This document shows, piece by piece, positions 21,044 to 32,589 of a stretch of 64,000 nucleotides of DNA. The DNA comes from Antilocapra americana. Taxonomy: Eukaryota; Chordata; Mammalia; Artiodactyla; Antilocapridae. The position numbers were made by a program, and so were the translations under genes. Positions within the stretch are counted from its first letter, which is position 1; each line of letters opens with the position of its first letter. The notes under the pieces are model-generated. The model was not told the origin of the DNA. It searched no databases and saw only the letters and a list, made by a program, of their open reading frames with translations. Location: NCBI GenBank assembly GCA_007570785.1, contig ML664174.1, positions 1,515,023 to 1,579,022 of the forward strand, in the 5' to 3' direction.

Positions 21044-21598
21044 AATTCTAACTTTGACTATATCCACAAGGAGTTATCTATCAGGATTTCAACACAGTAT
21101 TTCAGCAATAGCTAAAAATTGGAAAAAACCTACAGGTTCCTCAGGACAGAAGTGGTTAATTGTGCCCTATTCACACCATAGAGTACTACTCAGGGGTCAA
21201 AAAGAGTGAAGCTGGCCTGAATGCAGTGACAAAGGGACGCAAAATGCGGAGGTCACTGTCAGTCATACAGGTTTCTCTCTACCTGTCCTACCCCTGCCAG
21301 GATACATTGACTGCTGAGAAAAGCAAGTAAAAAAAAAGCACAATGCAATACAATTTATGCTATAAAAGAGAGGACGGCACAAAACCAAATCTAAGGTCTA
21401 TTTACATGTAAATACCTAGAATGAGGTCTGGGACATTTAAAAGATACAGATATGTGTTAAAAAAAGGGAGATGGGGGAAGGAGGGAAGGAACTTGAAAAG
21501 GTTGCTACATGATTAATTTCCCTGTGGCAAGCCCTTCTGTTTTGAGGAATAAGGCCAGGGCTTCCAAGCGCCACCGGGTTCTTCTTAAACATTCATCT

Positions 21599-21752
21599 CT
21601 CCACTGTCTTGCTGCTGCTGCTAAGTCGCTTCAGTCGTGTCCGACTCTGTGCGACCCCATAGACGGCAGCCCACCAGGCTCCCAAGTCCCTGGGATTCCC
21701 CAGGCAAAAACACTGGAGTGGGTTGCCATTCCCTTCTCCACTCCACTGTCTT
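21599..21752 (-). mobile_element. Single Bov-A monomer with (CAG)n tail and 12-bp TSD
   Basis: A 130-bp single unit of the Bov-A2 type, minus orientation (21611-21740), bounded by CTCCACTGTCTT at 21599-21610 and 21741-21752. It is a 5' truncated Bov-A2 rather than a full dimer. Confidence 0.95.
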
Positions 21753-23689
21753 AGCCCGGAGAAACTCTGGACCTGAGACTGCCCTTTCCTAAGTTATCCA
21801 GCAGGGGGCAAAAGCACCATGAGCCAGCTGCCCTGACAAACCGCCCAGTGACCTGGAATTTAGGGCTGGGCCCCGCCTGCTTGAGCAGCAGACATTTGGC
21901 CTGGTTCTCCACCATTAAAGGCTGATTAAAGTTTTCCTGCAGAGTAGCAGATTCGAATACGCACTCTTTGCGGAATATTTTAAAAATTCTGAACAAGCAT
22001 TTGAGTTCAGGGTAAGATCTATTTAAAAAAAAATAGATTTGGCCCAATTAATTTTTTACTATGAAAGTAAAATATATTCATCACAATTTCTTTTAAAGTG
22101 TAAAGTGGAAAACATGTAGTTTATCTGGAGAAAATAATGTATCTTTTTTCTAGACTTTTATATAAGCACTTTACTAGAAGGGCCATCATATATACATACA
22201 ATATATATATATATGTTTCATAGTTGCTCCTTTTAATTAGATCAATATGATCTCACAGGCATCTTTTAAGGGTTCAGTATTAAATGAAGTTTATAGACAT
22301 GTCATTAACTCAGTTATTTCTGTTAAAAAGCATCCTGACACTGAGAGGAAACAAGGTCCTGTGCTATTGCTTGGGATTTGGGCCTGGTTCTGTTCTGACT
22401 GGGAGGGCCTGGCATTTCTAGGAGCAAATCAACAGCAGAGGAATCCAAGTCCATCTCTGGATCCACACCTCAAAATTGCATGGAGTTTTGACAGCCAAGA
22501 GCTTATGTGTTCTGTAGTCTTTTGTAGGTTTCCATACACGTGGCTTCCTGGGGGATGGATGTTATTTCTATTTATTGGATAACAGGAGATAATCACAGAT
22601 CAGCTTCAAAATCTCTCTTGGAAGGATGACCAAGCTGTCTTTCTGCATATTGTGTGGGCTGGCTTACTAGAAAGCAAAGACTTTGGATGGCCAGACTTTT
22701 AGCCATTTCTCTCTAGGGAAGGTAATTATCTCATTGTATATTTATAATGAATTTATAAATGTAGCCCTTGGCTAATTACATTGTTTGGCTGAGGTTTAAT
22801 GCAAAAAAGGATAAAGTAAAGATAAGTTAAATTTAAACTATCTTTCTTTTTGGCACTATTCTTCCAGTCGTGCTAAATCTAAATCCCAAGAAACTTAACC
22901 AGATGAAAAGTAGAGCTTAATTTTTTTTTTAAATGAATTTCTTTCTTGTTTTGGAAGGAATTCAAATAAATAGAAAGTCAAAGGATTCGCTGACAAAGAG
23001 GAGAACAAACATACCCTTTGAAGATCAACAAGCACACAAAACCAACATCCAAGGAAACTACAACTAGTTTTATCACCAACTGTCAAAGACCAACAAATGC
23101 AAGATTTGTCAGAAAATGTGATATCATTTGTTCAGAGTTATAATGAAGGATTTCCAAACCCAAACATCTTGGCAGACAATGGCTGAATCAAATAATCAAA
23201 ACAGCTGGAACAATGAACCACAGGCAGACACAGAGGGCCTGGGTGGTTGGGCTTGTGGTGATGTGACTGCCAAGCATCAAGCCCCCAGGTGAAGACTTCT
23301 GCCGTTGTATTCTTTCTTCCTCAGGACCGAGGTCACAGGAGATTATCCAAGCTGGTTTAAAATACCAAGCTCCCAACCACCTCCAAAGTTTTCAACATCT
23401 AGAATATCTCCAATCTTTTTCTGTGGCAGGGCACAGCCTGACTGGAGTCTGGAAAACCTATTTTATTACATATATGTTTGTTTTTGGCATAATAGAAGCC
23501 AAAGGTTATTGAAGGTAAATGTCTGTTTCACAGAACCACTGAATATGAATAACTTTATAAAGGAAGTATCTCATCCCAGTATAAAGGCAACAGACAATGC
23601 AGAGCCTATTACACCAAGCAAATGCACTGTAAATGCATTTATCCTTGGGAAATGATAAACCAATGAGGGGAGGGGAGCGTGAATCTAAA
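21753..23689. other. Long stretch without recognised repeats
   Basis: Almost 2 kb without a repeat I can place, apart from a short (AT)n at about 22199-22214. No splice-flanked coding frame was recognised. The longest frame (22247-22582 plus) has no domain-like features. Confidence 0.4.
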
Positions 23690-24835
23690 TGTTAGAACCA
23701 AAGACTATAAAACCCTTAGAAAACAGAGAAGCAAATCCTTGTAACCAAGGATTAGGCAATAGTTTGTTAGATATCATATCAAAAGCACAAGTGACAAAAG
23801 AAAAAATTAAATAAATTGGATTTCATTAAAATTAAAACTACTGTGCTTCAAAGGACATCAAGAAAGTATCGGATATCCCACAGAATGGAGGGAAATATTT
23901 CCAAATCATATCTCTGATAAAGTATTTTTAGCCAGAATAAGTCAAAACTCTCACAATTCATCAATTAAAAAGCAACTCATTTTTAAAGTAGGCAGATGAG
24001 TTAAATAGACATGTCCATAAGCACATGAAAATACAACAACATCATTAGCCATCAGAGAAAGGCAAAACAGAACCAACATGGCATGCCACTTCATATCACT
24101 AGGATAGTTAAAATAATAAAGAAAGATCATCAAAAATACCGACAAGGATATGGAGAACCTGGACTCTCATACATTGCTGGTGGGACTGTGAAATGGTATA
24201 GCCCCTTTAGAAAACAGCCTAGCAGTTTCTCAAAAAGTTGAACCAAAAGTTACTTTGTGACCCAGGAATTCCACTCCTAGGTATATACCTAAGAGAACGG
24301 AAAACATAAGCTTACAGAAAAACTTGTATATGAATATTCATAGTAGCATTACTCAAATAGCCAAAAAACAGGTTGTTTCAACCTAAATGTCCACCAACTA
24401 ATGAATGAATAAATAAAATGCATTTTGCCCATACAACGGAATATTAGTCATCTCTAGAAAGGAATGAACTACTGATAAATGTTACAGTAAATGAACCTTG
24501 AAAACATTGTGCTGAGAGAAGCCAGACATAAAAGGCCACAAATACGATTCTATTTATATGACATATCTAGAATAGGCAAATCCATAGAGACTAATCTAGA
24601 GAAAGCAGAGGAGTGGTTGCCAAGGCCTGCAGGAGGAAGGAATGGGAAGGGACCACTGATGGCTATGGGGATTCTTTTCGGGGGTGGTGAAAATACTTTG
24701 AAATTAGATAGTGGTGATGTTTGCACAATTCTGTGAATGTATTAAAACCAATGAACTGCATACTTTAAAAGGGTGGATTTTATGGTATGTGAATTCTATC
24801 TCAAAGTTATTACAGTAAATACATAAATAAATTAG
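23690..24835 (+). mobile_element. Old L1M, about 1.1 kb, plus orientation
   Basis: Continuous diverged L1: AGACTATAAAACCCTTAGA, TGGATTTCATTAAAATTAAA, GACATGTCCATAAGCACATG, ACATTGCTGGTGGGACTGTG, GACCCAGGAATTCCACTCC, CATACAACGGAATATTAGTC and TGTATTAAAACCAATGAACTG in consensus order, to an A-rich end near 24830. It covers the end of ORF2 and the 3' UTR. Confidence 0.88.
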
Positions 24836-25903
24836 GAGACACATGAATAAAGTAATGGAGATGGGTGACAGTCCAACTCCTTCTCCCCGATAAGCAAGAG
24901 CCAGAGGCCCTGGGTGCTGACCTGGGTAGCAGGCCCTGGCCCACGTGCAAGTTGCCGAGGGGAGAGTGAAGAATGAGCCAGAGAAGACACCCACAGGCAG
25001 AGGTGTCACCAGTGCCTCTCAAGACGTCACTTTTCAGTGTAAAGATCCTGGTAGGTGGTGACCCACGGAACTGAGAAAACCTGAACTGAACAAGAGGGCC
25101 TGGCAGAAAGGTAGGAGGAGGAGCCAGGGTATGCCCTGAGTTAAATAAAAAGCATAGCCAATTTTACAGCTGCCTGGAACCAGGTGTGAGTAGACAGGGA
25201 GAGGTTAAGGGCACCAAGCAGAAATTATGTGGCTTTTAGGGAGGCTGATTTGTGGAAACAGTCTTCCACTGTCCTCAAAGTGAATTGTGACATTCATTTT
25301 GTTCAGTAAGACTGTGTGCCTCTCAGGGATAACTGTAGGCAATAAAAGGAAAGTAAGAGCCAGGAGCTCATCACACCGCCTGGGAAGAGACAGACAGCTA
25401 CTGTACAGTACAATAGGTGCCATGGTGAAAATAAATTCCAGAATACGGAGAAGGGTCACCGGATTCAGGCAGGAGGGTCAAGGAGGGCTACCTGGAGGAG
25501 GAAGCACTTGAGAGGCATCCATACTTTCAGGAGGTACTGCTACTTCAGGAAACTGCAGCCTCGGGAAGCCCATGATCCAAGACAGAGCCCATTCCCTGCT
25601 CACAAACCAGCCATCTCTCCTGTGGTGGCAACTTTTATCTTCCATGAGAAAGGGCTCCAACCTGGAGACGAAGAATGTGGCCATCGGTTCTAGCTGTGAG
25701 TCCTGATCCAGGCCTTGGACTGCTTTGTGATCTCAGACACCGCAGATCTATTCTACCTGTGAACAAGCTCCTCCCCTAGGGAATAAGAACTGCGGTCATT
25801 CTTCATGGAGGTCGGTTCTTTCCTTTTATTTCGCTCAGTTCTTTCCTTTTGTTCAGGTGAGTCAGATGTTCATATATATGAGGAAAGTCCAGAGTCACCA
25901 AAT
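24836..25903. other. Non-repeat DNA
   Basis: About 1 kb with no recognised repeat or convincing coding exon. Confidence 0.4.
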
Positions 25904-26165
25904 GAAGATCCTCCGAGGGACTTTTCTGGTGGTCCGGTGGTTAAGGGTTCATGTCGCAATGCAGGTGACGTGGGTTCAATGCAGTCAGGGAACTAAGATC
26001 CCGCATGCTGCGGATCGACTAAGCGCACATGTTGCAACTGCTGAGCTTGCGAGCCCCAACTAGAGAGTCGGTGTGCTGAAACGAAAGATCCTGCATGACA
26101 CAGCAGAGATCCTGCGTGCTGCAACTGAGACCCAACACAGCCAAACAAAGAAACAGAGAAGATCC
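25904..26165 (+). mobile_element. CHR-1-type SINE, with 8-bp TSD
   Basis: Head GGGACTTTTCTGGTGGTCC, GGGAACTAAGATCCCGCATG and terminal AACACAGCCAAACAAAG. GAAGATCC at 25904-25911 and 26158-26165 is the likely TSD. Confidence 0.9.
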
Positions 26166-26815
26166 ACTGAGGTGAGAAATGGCGGGGTGGAGTCAGTCCT
26201 GCCCCTAGGACATCTGAGTACAGTCATCTAGACCCAGGCTTCGCTCCCAGTGTCCATGAATCAGTAGATGCCTGGTGGCCTGGGGTGGTGATCTCTTTAG
26301 TCTTCAGAAAGCCGGGCAGAGTCTGAGGTGGCCAGAGGCACCTGGCCCTTTCCCCAGGCATTATAAATGCCACCTTTCTTGCCTCTGTGTGTCATGGCTT
26401 AAATAAGAGCGGGGAAGCATGATCTAGCATCAGTGGCATTGCCAACCCTGGAACTCAAACTATTTCTTACTGCAAAGGGCCAGAAATTGACAAGTGAATA
26501 ATGATTTGGCCCTAGTGATGCACTTTTGGTCATAAAGTTTTTGCTCAGGAAGAAAGCAGAGAAATAGTGTCTCCCAGAAATGTGGTATCTACAGTTAGCA
26601 TGACCCTGGGGTTAGAGTTCTATAAACCAGCAGGCCAGAAGGGTTTGGCCAATCAGGCTTGGCTAATCCACTGGGAAATTTGGTCAACAGGGGCCTGGTG
26701 ATTCATGCTGACTTTCAGGAGGTAGTAGCCAAGCAGGTAACAATTTTTATGCTCTGGGTCAGTTGGGTCCCTGAACCCTATTTTAATTGTACTATGTTCC
26801 AAAAATGTATCCTGT
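26166..26815. other. Non-repeat DNA
   Basis: No recognised feature. Confidence 0.4.
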
Positions 26816-26855
26816 CAGGAATTGTGTTGTGTTCCCCTCAAAAAATATATGTTGA

Positions 26856-27032
26856 GGGCTTCCCTGGTGGCCCACTGGATAAAAATCTGATTCCCAGTGC
26901 AGTGGAGCTGGGTTCGATCCCTAGTCCGAGAACTAAGATCCCACATGCCACAGGGCAACTGAGTCTGCAAGCCACAAGCAAGATCTGTGAGCTGCAACTA
27001 AGACCCGAAGCAGTCTAAATAAATAAATATAT
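26856..27032 (+). mobile_element. CHR-1-type SINE inside the LTR
   Basis: Head GGGCTTCCCTGGTGGCCCAC, CCTAGTCCGAGAACTAAG and CTGCAACTAAGACCCGAAGC, with an (AAAT)n tail into (AT)n. Confidence 0.92.
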
Positions 27033-27045
27033 ATGCATGTATATA

Positions 27046-27247
27046 TTTAAGTTAGAGGTTTCCCTAGTGCTTTGTGACAATCTAGAGGGGGGGGATGGGG
27101 TGGGAGGTGGGAGGCGGTTTTAAGAGGGAGGGGACATATGCATACCTACAGCTGATTCGTGATGATGTCTGGCAGAAACCAACACAATATTGTAAAGCAA
27201 TTATCCTTCAATTAAAAATAAATAGATTGTTTTAAGTTAGAGGTTTC
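27046..27247 (+). mobile_element. Very short L1 3' end with perfect 17-bp TSD
   Basis: Only about 168 bp of ruminant L1 3' end (GGAGGTGGG-type G-rich stretch, then AAACCAACACAATATTGTAAA and the A-rich end) is present, between TTTAAGTTAGAGGTTTC at 27046-27062 and 27231-27247. Confidence 0.94.
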
Positions 27248-27680
27248 TTATTAGAAAAAAAAATGTTGAAATCTTAACTCCAGCACTCCAGGGTCTGACC
27301 TTATTGAGAAAATGCTCACTGCAGATGTGATTAGCTGAGATGTCAAAGCGGAGTAGGAAGGATCCCTGATTCAAGATGACTGGTGTCTTTCTAGGAGGAT
27401 GGTCATGTGAAGACAGATGTGCTGGGAGAAGGTGGTGTGAAGAAGACAGAGGCTGGAGAGAGGCAGCCACAAGCCGAAGAGTGCCAGGGAGTACCCGCAA
27501 ACCCAGAGAAGCAAGGGAGAGACAGGGGGATTCTCCTACCTGTTTAGGAGGGGGTGTGACACTGCTGAGACCTCGATTTTGGACTTCCAGACTCCAAAAC
27601 TATAAGACGAGAAATGTCTGTTGTTTCAAGCCACCACATTTGTGGTACTTGGTTACAGCAACATTAGGAAACTAACACAT

Positions 27681-27982
27681 CCTCCCCAGGCTGATGTTTT
27701 CTCAGTGTGCACAAAAAACAGCTTGTAGTCTTTATCTGAAGGGCTGAAATTTGGCATTTTTTCCCCTAATTTTTTTTTTTTTCAAATCCCCCAGGACTTC
27801 AGTGCTGTTTTTGAAAGTGTTGAAATGTTAGGATACAGTCCAGTGCTGGCTCTAATTCCTCTTACTCTCATGGCATGGGCTCAGCTTCCTGGAGAAGCAC
27901 CTGGAAGCACCAATTTCAGGTTCTATGTGAGACCAAGTGAATGAAAAAACTGGGCTTCTTTTTTTCTAGTTTTTCACCCACA
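27681..27982. other. Non-repeat DNA
   Basis: No recognised repeat; a T-run lies at about 27769-27782. Confidence 0.4.
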
Positions 27983-29027
27983 TTCCCCTGCAGGGAGCCG
28001 TCAGGATGCCCCCTTGCTCGGATGACAAGGTTACGAGCCTAAGAAAGAAGCTGCAAAGCTGACTTTCTTTATCGGGGCATCCTGGGCAAGCCCCACCCTG
28101 GTATTTTTCTTGGAAGTTCTGTCCATGCTTGGAACATTGGCTCATCTCAGTAGGTCAGTCACAGTTGGAAAGAATTCGTCCTGAGATAATCCCCCCAGAC
28201 CTATGGACCAGAGGATCCGGGAAGGTGGATCACCTTCCCCAGGGGCTATGGAGGAATGAAAGGGACATTTAAATGGATTACTACTCCTTACTGGGGAGTT
28301 TACCAAGAGTTCTCTGGAGGTCATGGCAAGGCCACCACCAGAAAGGCTCGTATTTCGGTCACCTTTCCACCTCCCACTCCCCTGACCACTCCACAGAGGA
28401 GGCTCGCTTCCTTGAAGAAATCAGGCTCGATTGAGACTTAGGAATGCTCATAACTGTGGCCAGCATAGTTGGAGATATTGATTGCTTTAGGATTATGTAG
28501 ACATAGGAATTCATTTTAGTAGTTGTAAGGTTAATAGGACTTCATTGTTAAAGCAGTGCTGCTAAACTGTCTCTTTGTCCTCTTTTCTCTTTCCTTGTAA
28601 GAACCAAAATAGGTTAATAGAATAAAAGTTTCAAGCTTAAGCCCTTCTTTCTAGCTTCTACATAGTTGCACCTAGTAAGAGAAATGTAACCTTTCTACTT
28701 AGATTGATGTACTTATCCGAAGTATGCTGGAGACATTCAAATGGTAAACATACTATTGTTAAGTCTAATTATGCAGAAATCCGACCTTTTGCAAGGAAAG
28801 TGAGCTTAATGTTAAAGTTGTTGATGGTAGGCAAAAAACAAAAAATTGTATAGAATATTTGTGATGTAATGGGGATGTCTTTTGGCTATAAAACTGTTAA
28901 CCAACAACAATAAACTGAGAGACTGCTTCATCACCACACATCGACTCACCTCAGTTCAGTTCTTCCACCGAAGCCACTCATCCCTCAAGACCCTCGGACC
29001 CGCCGAGGCTGGACCCCAGCATTCCCC
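27983..29027 (+). mobile_element. Class II (ERVK-like) solo LTR with 6-bp TSD
   Basis: TTCCCC at 27983-27988 and 29022-29027 flanks a 1,033-bp unit (27989-29021) that begins TGCAGGG and ends CCCCAGCA, i.e. TG...CA with short inverted ends. A TATA box (CTATAAAA, 28886-28893) and a polyadenylation signal (AATAAA, 28909-28914) are only about 20 bp apart, so the signal would lie in U3 with a short R, as in betaretroviruses. No gag, pol or env is attached, so it is a solo LTR left by recombination. A 61-codon frame at 28256-28441 lies in U3 and is not assigned. Six-base TSDs are typical of class II ERVs. Confidence 0.85.
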
Positions 29028-29034
29028 AACTTAC

Positions 29035-29130
29035 ACTTGTGTATGCATTGGTAGTCTTTCTCGGTCACTCAGTCATTCACCAAACCCTTACTGCATAACT
29101 GCAGTGTGTCAGTGATGGGCAGACAGGACT
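29035..29130 (-). mobile_element. Possible L2 3' end, antisense
   Basis: CAGTCATTCACCAAACCCTTACTG and GCAGTGTGTCAGTGATGGGC resemble the antisense L2 terminus, strongly diverged (key stretch 29068-29120). Confidence 0.4.
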
Positions 29131-29622
29131 TTGCTCGCGTCTAGGGGCAGTCTCACAGATGCTGTCTGTAAACCCTTCCATGCTTCCTCACTGTGTAACG
29201 CCTACCTAACTCATAGCGTATCCTTAGTCATGACAAACTTCCATCTCTGAAGCGAAGAGATGAATTTTTGGACAACCCAGAGTCCTCCTAGTCATGCCTG
29301 GGAAATGAGGTGTATGATTAAACTGAAAACAAAAAAGTCTAGGTCTTCCCTAACACTCTCAGAAAAAACAAAAGCCAAAAATTTTGCTAACTGCGATAGT
29401 TTCATAACTCAGAAGGTGATGATGTGGAAGAACAGTGTTATTTGGATATTTTTTAAATATCTTATGACATGATGGTCATATAAGGAGATGCTTTTATCTC
29501 AAGCTTAAGGTCCTCACACAGTAGCCTCACTCATCTTTTTTCTTTGTCGTTCCTTTGCTCTAGATAGAGGGCCAGGTAAAGGAGCAGAGTCTTCTGTCTC
29601 TTCTTCCTCCCTATCTCTTCTT
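29131..29622. other. Non-repeat DNA
   Basis: No recognised feature. Confidence 0.4.
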
Positions 29623-29907
29623 TCTCTTGATGTTGCTGCGGCTGCTAAGTCACTTCAGTCGTGTCCGACTCTGTGCGACCCCATAGACGTCAGCCCACCA
29701 GGCTCCCCCGTCCCTGGGATTCTCCAGGCAAGATAGTGGGTTGCCATTTCCTTCTCCAATGCATGAAAGTGAAAAGTAAAGTCGCTCAGTCGTGTCTGAC
29801 TCTTCGTGACCCCATGGACTGCAGCCTACCAGGCTCCTCTGTCCGTGGGATTTTCCAGGCGAGAGTACTGGAGTGGGGTGCCCTTGCCTTCTTCCTCTCT
29901 TGATGTT
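29623..29907 (-). mobile_element. Bov-A2 SINE, minus orientation, 12-bp TSD
   Basis: Two Bov-A units, the first with a small deletion (GGCAAGATAGTGGG near 29727), between TCTCTTGATGTT copies at 29623-29634 and 29896-29907. Confidence 0.96.
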
Positions 29908-30318
29908 ATTCTTGAGTAAATAGATGGTGAAGAGTACAAGGCTCAGAACTTTGAAAACAGCCAGTGAATGCATCCCAGGGTGAGACTCTTCCTTGCCCTT
30001 ATTAATTTTCTTGACTTGTCCAGGGATCTTCTTCCAAGATTGTCATCTCATTGTGATGTGAGCCTTATCACAGCTGCCACAACATGTCACAAGACACAGT
30101 CAGAGCAGACGCCTAGAGTTGAAGCTGCAAGTGAAAACAAGAAGCAAGCTGGGCTTTCCATTACGGAGGAAAACATCTCAAGATGCCTGGGAGAGTGTCC
30201 TGAGCTTCTGTCTCAGGAAGCTGACCTTTAGCTCTCAGTTTAAAATATTCCTTTGTGATGTCTAGAAATGGCCAAGATTAAATTCAGTGTTCCATGTCAC
30301 AATCGTATATCTATTTAA
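29908..30318. other. Non-repeat DNA
   Basis: No recognised feature. Confidence 0.4.
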
Positions 30319-30590
30319 ACATTTTTAAATTTGATTTATTTTTGGTTGTGCTAGGTTTTCATTGCTGCATGGGCTTTTCTCTAGTTGCGGTAAGCAGGGG
30401 CCACTCTCTAGTTGCCATGCGCAGGCTTCTCTTTGCAGTGACTTTTCTTGTTGCAGAGCTTGGGTTCTAGGTGCAAGGGGTTCAGTAGTTGTGGCACGTG
30501 GGCTTAGTTGCTCTGCAGCACGTGGGATCAAACCTGTGCCTCCTGCACTGGCAGGTGGATTCTTAACCCCTGAGTCACCAGGGAAGCCCA
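30319..30590 (-). mobile_element. CHR-2-type SINE, minus orientation
   Basis: Begins with an antisense tail (TTTGATTTATTTTTGGTTG), runs through antisense modules such as GTTGTGGCACGTGGGCTTAG, and ends with antisense head GAGTCACCAGGGAAGCCC. Confidence 0.93.
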
Positions 30591-30654
30591 ACTGTACATA
30601 TATTAATTATACTGTTTTATATCAGAAGAAGACCACCATCTCTGCAAAGGATAC

Positions 30655-30790
30655 AGGGTTATTCACTCATTCATTCATTCACCAGATGTGTATGAAGCGA
30701 CAGGCATGTTGACAAGCAGTGGGAAAACTAAAGCTGGAAACATGGTCTCTAGTCTTGAGGGGCTCATGGAGGAGAGAGAGATAGAAGCAG
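30655..30790 (-). mobile_element. L2 3' end, antisense
   Basis: CACTCATTCATTCATTCACC, then GACAGGCATGTTGACAAG and ATGGTCTCTAGTCTTGAGG follow antisense L2. Confidence 0.62.
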
Positions 30791-31455
30791 AATCAAACCA
30801 GGATGTTGAACCACCCCGCTACACCTTGAAGACCTATCCCTGCATCCAGATCACCCTGCTTCAAAGACCTTTCACGAGCAGGCCAAGGAGAGGCATACAT
30901 CACTCATTACCAAGAAAACTTCCTGCTCACCTCTCTGATGCATCTCTGCTACTTTCCCAAAGCATCTCTCATCTTGTCTTACCCTCAAAGTAGGATCTTA
31001 GTTTTTTCTCTTCTCCCCACAAGACCCCTCCATTTGCAACCTGGCTTAGTAAAACAAGACTTGATCTCAAGTGTCTCAGATTGCTTCTAGAAAGCCTTGA
31101 ATCAATATGTCTGGTGCTGCTGGACTATGAAGTGTAAGGCAGGGGGTGTGAGACCGGAGACCAAGCCAAGAGTCAGTAACGTGGACTTAATAAGCCAGAC
31201 TATTTTTCACAGTGGCTACACCTACTCTTGATTTTTGAACAAGAATCCAATAAACTCTTCTGCCTCCCTCTTCCTTTCTCCCCTATTTGTTGGAAAAAAA
31301 CAAAAATTGGGCAGTCTGTGCTTATAGCTCATACATCGCTGATGACACTGCCGTGATGGTATCATTAAGCACGTTTCACTGTCCCATGGTACTTCCTGGT
31401 GGTTAGACTTTGAGGTTTCATCAGATTTAGGTCTGACTTTTTTGGCTAGACTACT
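30791..31455. other. Non-repeat DNA
   Basis: No recognised feature. Confidence 0.4.
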
Positions 31456-31640
31456 TCTAGGGTTGCCAGGCTTGGCAAATAGATGTATAGGATTCCCAGT
31501 TAAACTTGAATTTCATGCAAATAATGAACAGTTTTTAGCATAAAAATATCTCATGGAATATTTGAGATCTATTTATACTAAGCATTATTTGTTATTTATC
31601 TGAAGTTCATCTCTAACTACTTTATAAGAGGCATTGTGTC
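31456..31640. mobile_element. Palindromic MITE-like ancient DNA repeat
   Basis: The left arm (about 31497-31545, AGTTAAACTTGAATTTCATG...) is an imperfect inverted copy of the right arm (about 31570-31622, ...TTATCTGAAGTTCATCTC). The wording matches a known mammalian palindromic DNA-transposon relic, which I cannot name with confidence. It reads nearly the same on both strands. Confidence 0.55.
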
Positions 31641-32384
31641 TGTCCAGCAAGAGGCATGTAGTATCTTGCTTGCTTTTTTTTTCTTTTTTTTTTGCAGTGT
31701 TAGCAGCTGTTGATGATAGTGACCTAGATTGGTTATTTCCCTAGAGGTTATAAAATCATGATGTTCTTTTTATTTTTCTTCACTTCTTAGATAGAATATG
31801 GCTATAAAGAGAAACTTCCCCTTACCAACTATTTACCTGGTCTCTTTCATATCGGAAAGGCAGGACACCTGCTTACTTCTTTCATTTGCAAGTTTTCAGA
31901 ATAATTGGTTCCTAGCATCCTCCAAAGGTGACCAATGAGTTGGGTTCTTTCCTTTCAAAGAGTCATTATGGACTCAGGGATTTTGACAGGTATGTCTTTT
32001 GATCCATTACCATCAGTATTCTTTTAAATACTCAAGTTATCCTATCTTCAGGCAGTGGGAGCCCCTTGAACTTCACTTCTGAGTCCTTGTAATGCCATCC
32101 TTGATGTCTTTGTCATCTTCTTTGCTTTCTGATGCAATGAGATGTTCCAGACTCATCTTACAGATTTTTGGCCCAAATTCAAATCTGGAATCAGACATCT
32201 CTCTTAGAATCCCCTTTAGTGGGAAATGATATATAGAGATCCAATACTTCTGACTACCTTATTTAAAGTTATAACAACTTCCCATAACAAAAACATATGC
32301 TTCCTGGGATCCCCTGGTGTCCCTTTATGTTGATTTAATTTATTCCATATGATCTATCAATCTTCTAACACATCAAATTGTTTA
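31641..32384. other. Non-repeat DNA
   Basis: No recognised feature except a T-rich run near 31674-31694. Confidence 0.4.
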
Positions 32385-32512
32385 TTTTATCATGTTTATT
32401 GCCTGTCTCTCACCACTAGGTTGTAAACTCTCTGAGGGCAGAAACTTTTATTTGTTCACTGCCTGTACTTAGTAGGCACTCAATAAATATTCCTTCAATG
32501 AAAGAATGTCTT
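32385..32512 (+). mobile_element. LINE L2 3' end, sense
   Basis: CTGTCTCTCACCACTAGG, TTGTAAACTCTCTGAGGGC, GTAGGCACTCAATAAATATT and CAATGAAAGAATG match the L2 3' terminus in order. Confidence 0.85.
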
Positions 32513-32589
32513 TGAATGACAGGTTCTCACATTAGAATATGAGAAAGTGAATTTGGGAGGTACCACTGTGAAGCAGAGGGGCCAGGCAA

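Larger units (their letters stand above)
20225..21480 (+). mobile_element. Old L1M, interrupted by Bov-tA and BovB
   Basis: L1-like wording resumes on both sides of the younger insertions: ACTAAGACATAAAAGACCC before 20288, CAAACCATAAAGGAAAA between them, then AGCAATAGCTAAAAATTGG and ACCATAGAGTACTACTCAG after 21043. This is the ORF2-end/3' region of an old mammalian L1. Confidence 0.65.
26816..27680 (+). mobile_element. MaLR-type LTR split by a CHR SINE and an L1
   Basis: The outer pieces join into one old LTR: TGTTGTGTTCCCCTC and AAAATATATGTTGA on the left; ATGTTGAAATCTTAACTCC, GCAGATGTGATTAGCTGA, ACTCCAAAACTATAAG and TTGTTTCAAGCCACCACATT, GGAAACTAACACA on the right. The order matches mammalian MaLR/MLT1-like LTRs. 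Two younger elements sit inside. Exact family not verified. Confidence 0.7.

Noticed and set aside
28256..28441. 61-codon frame inside the solo LTR as an ERV gene
   Set aside because: Short, no recognisable retroviral motif, and confined to U3; left unassigned.
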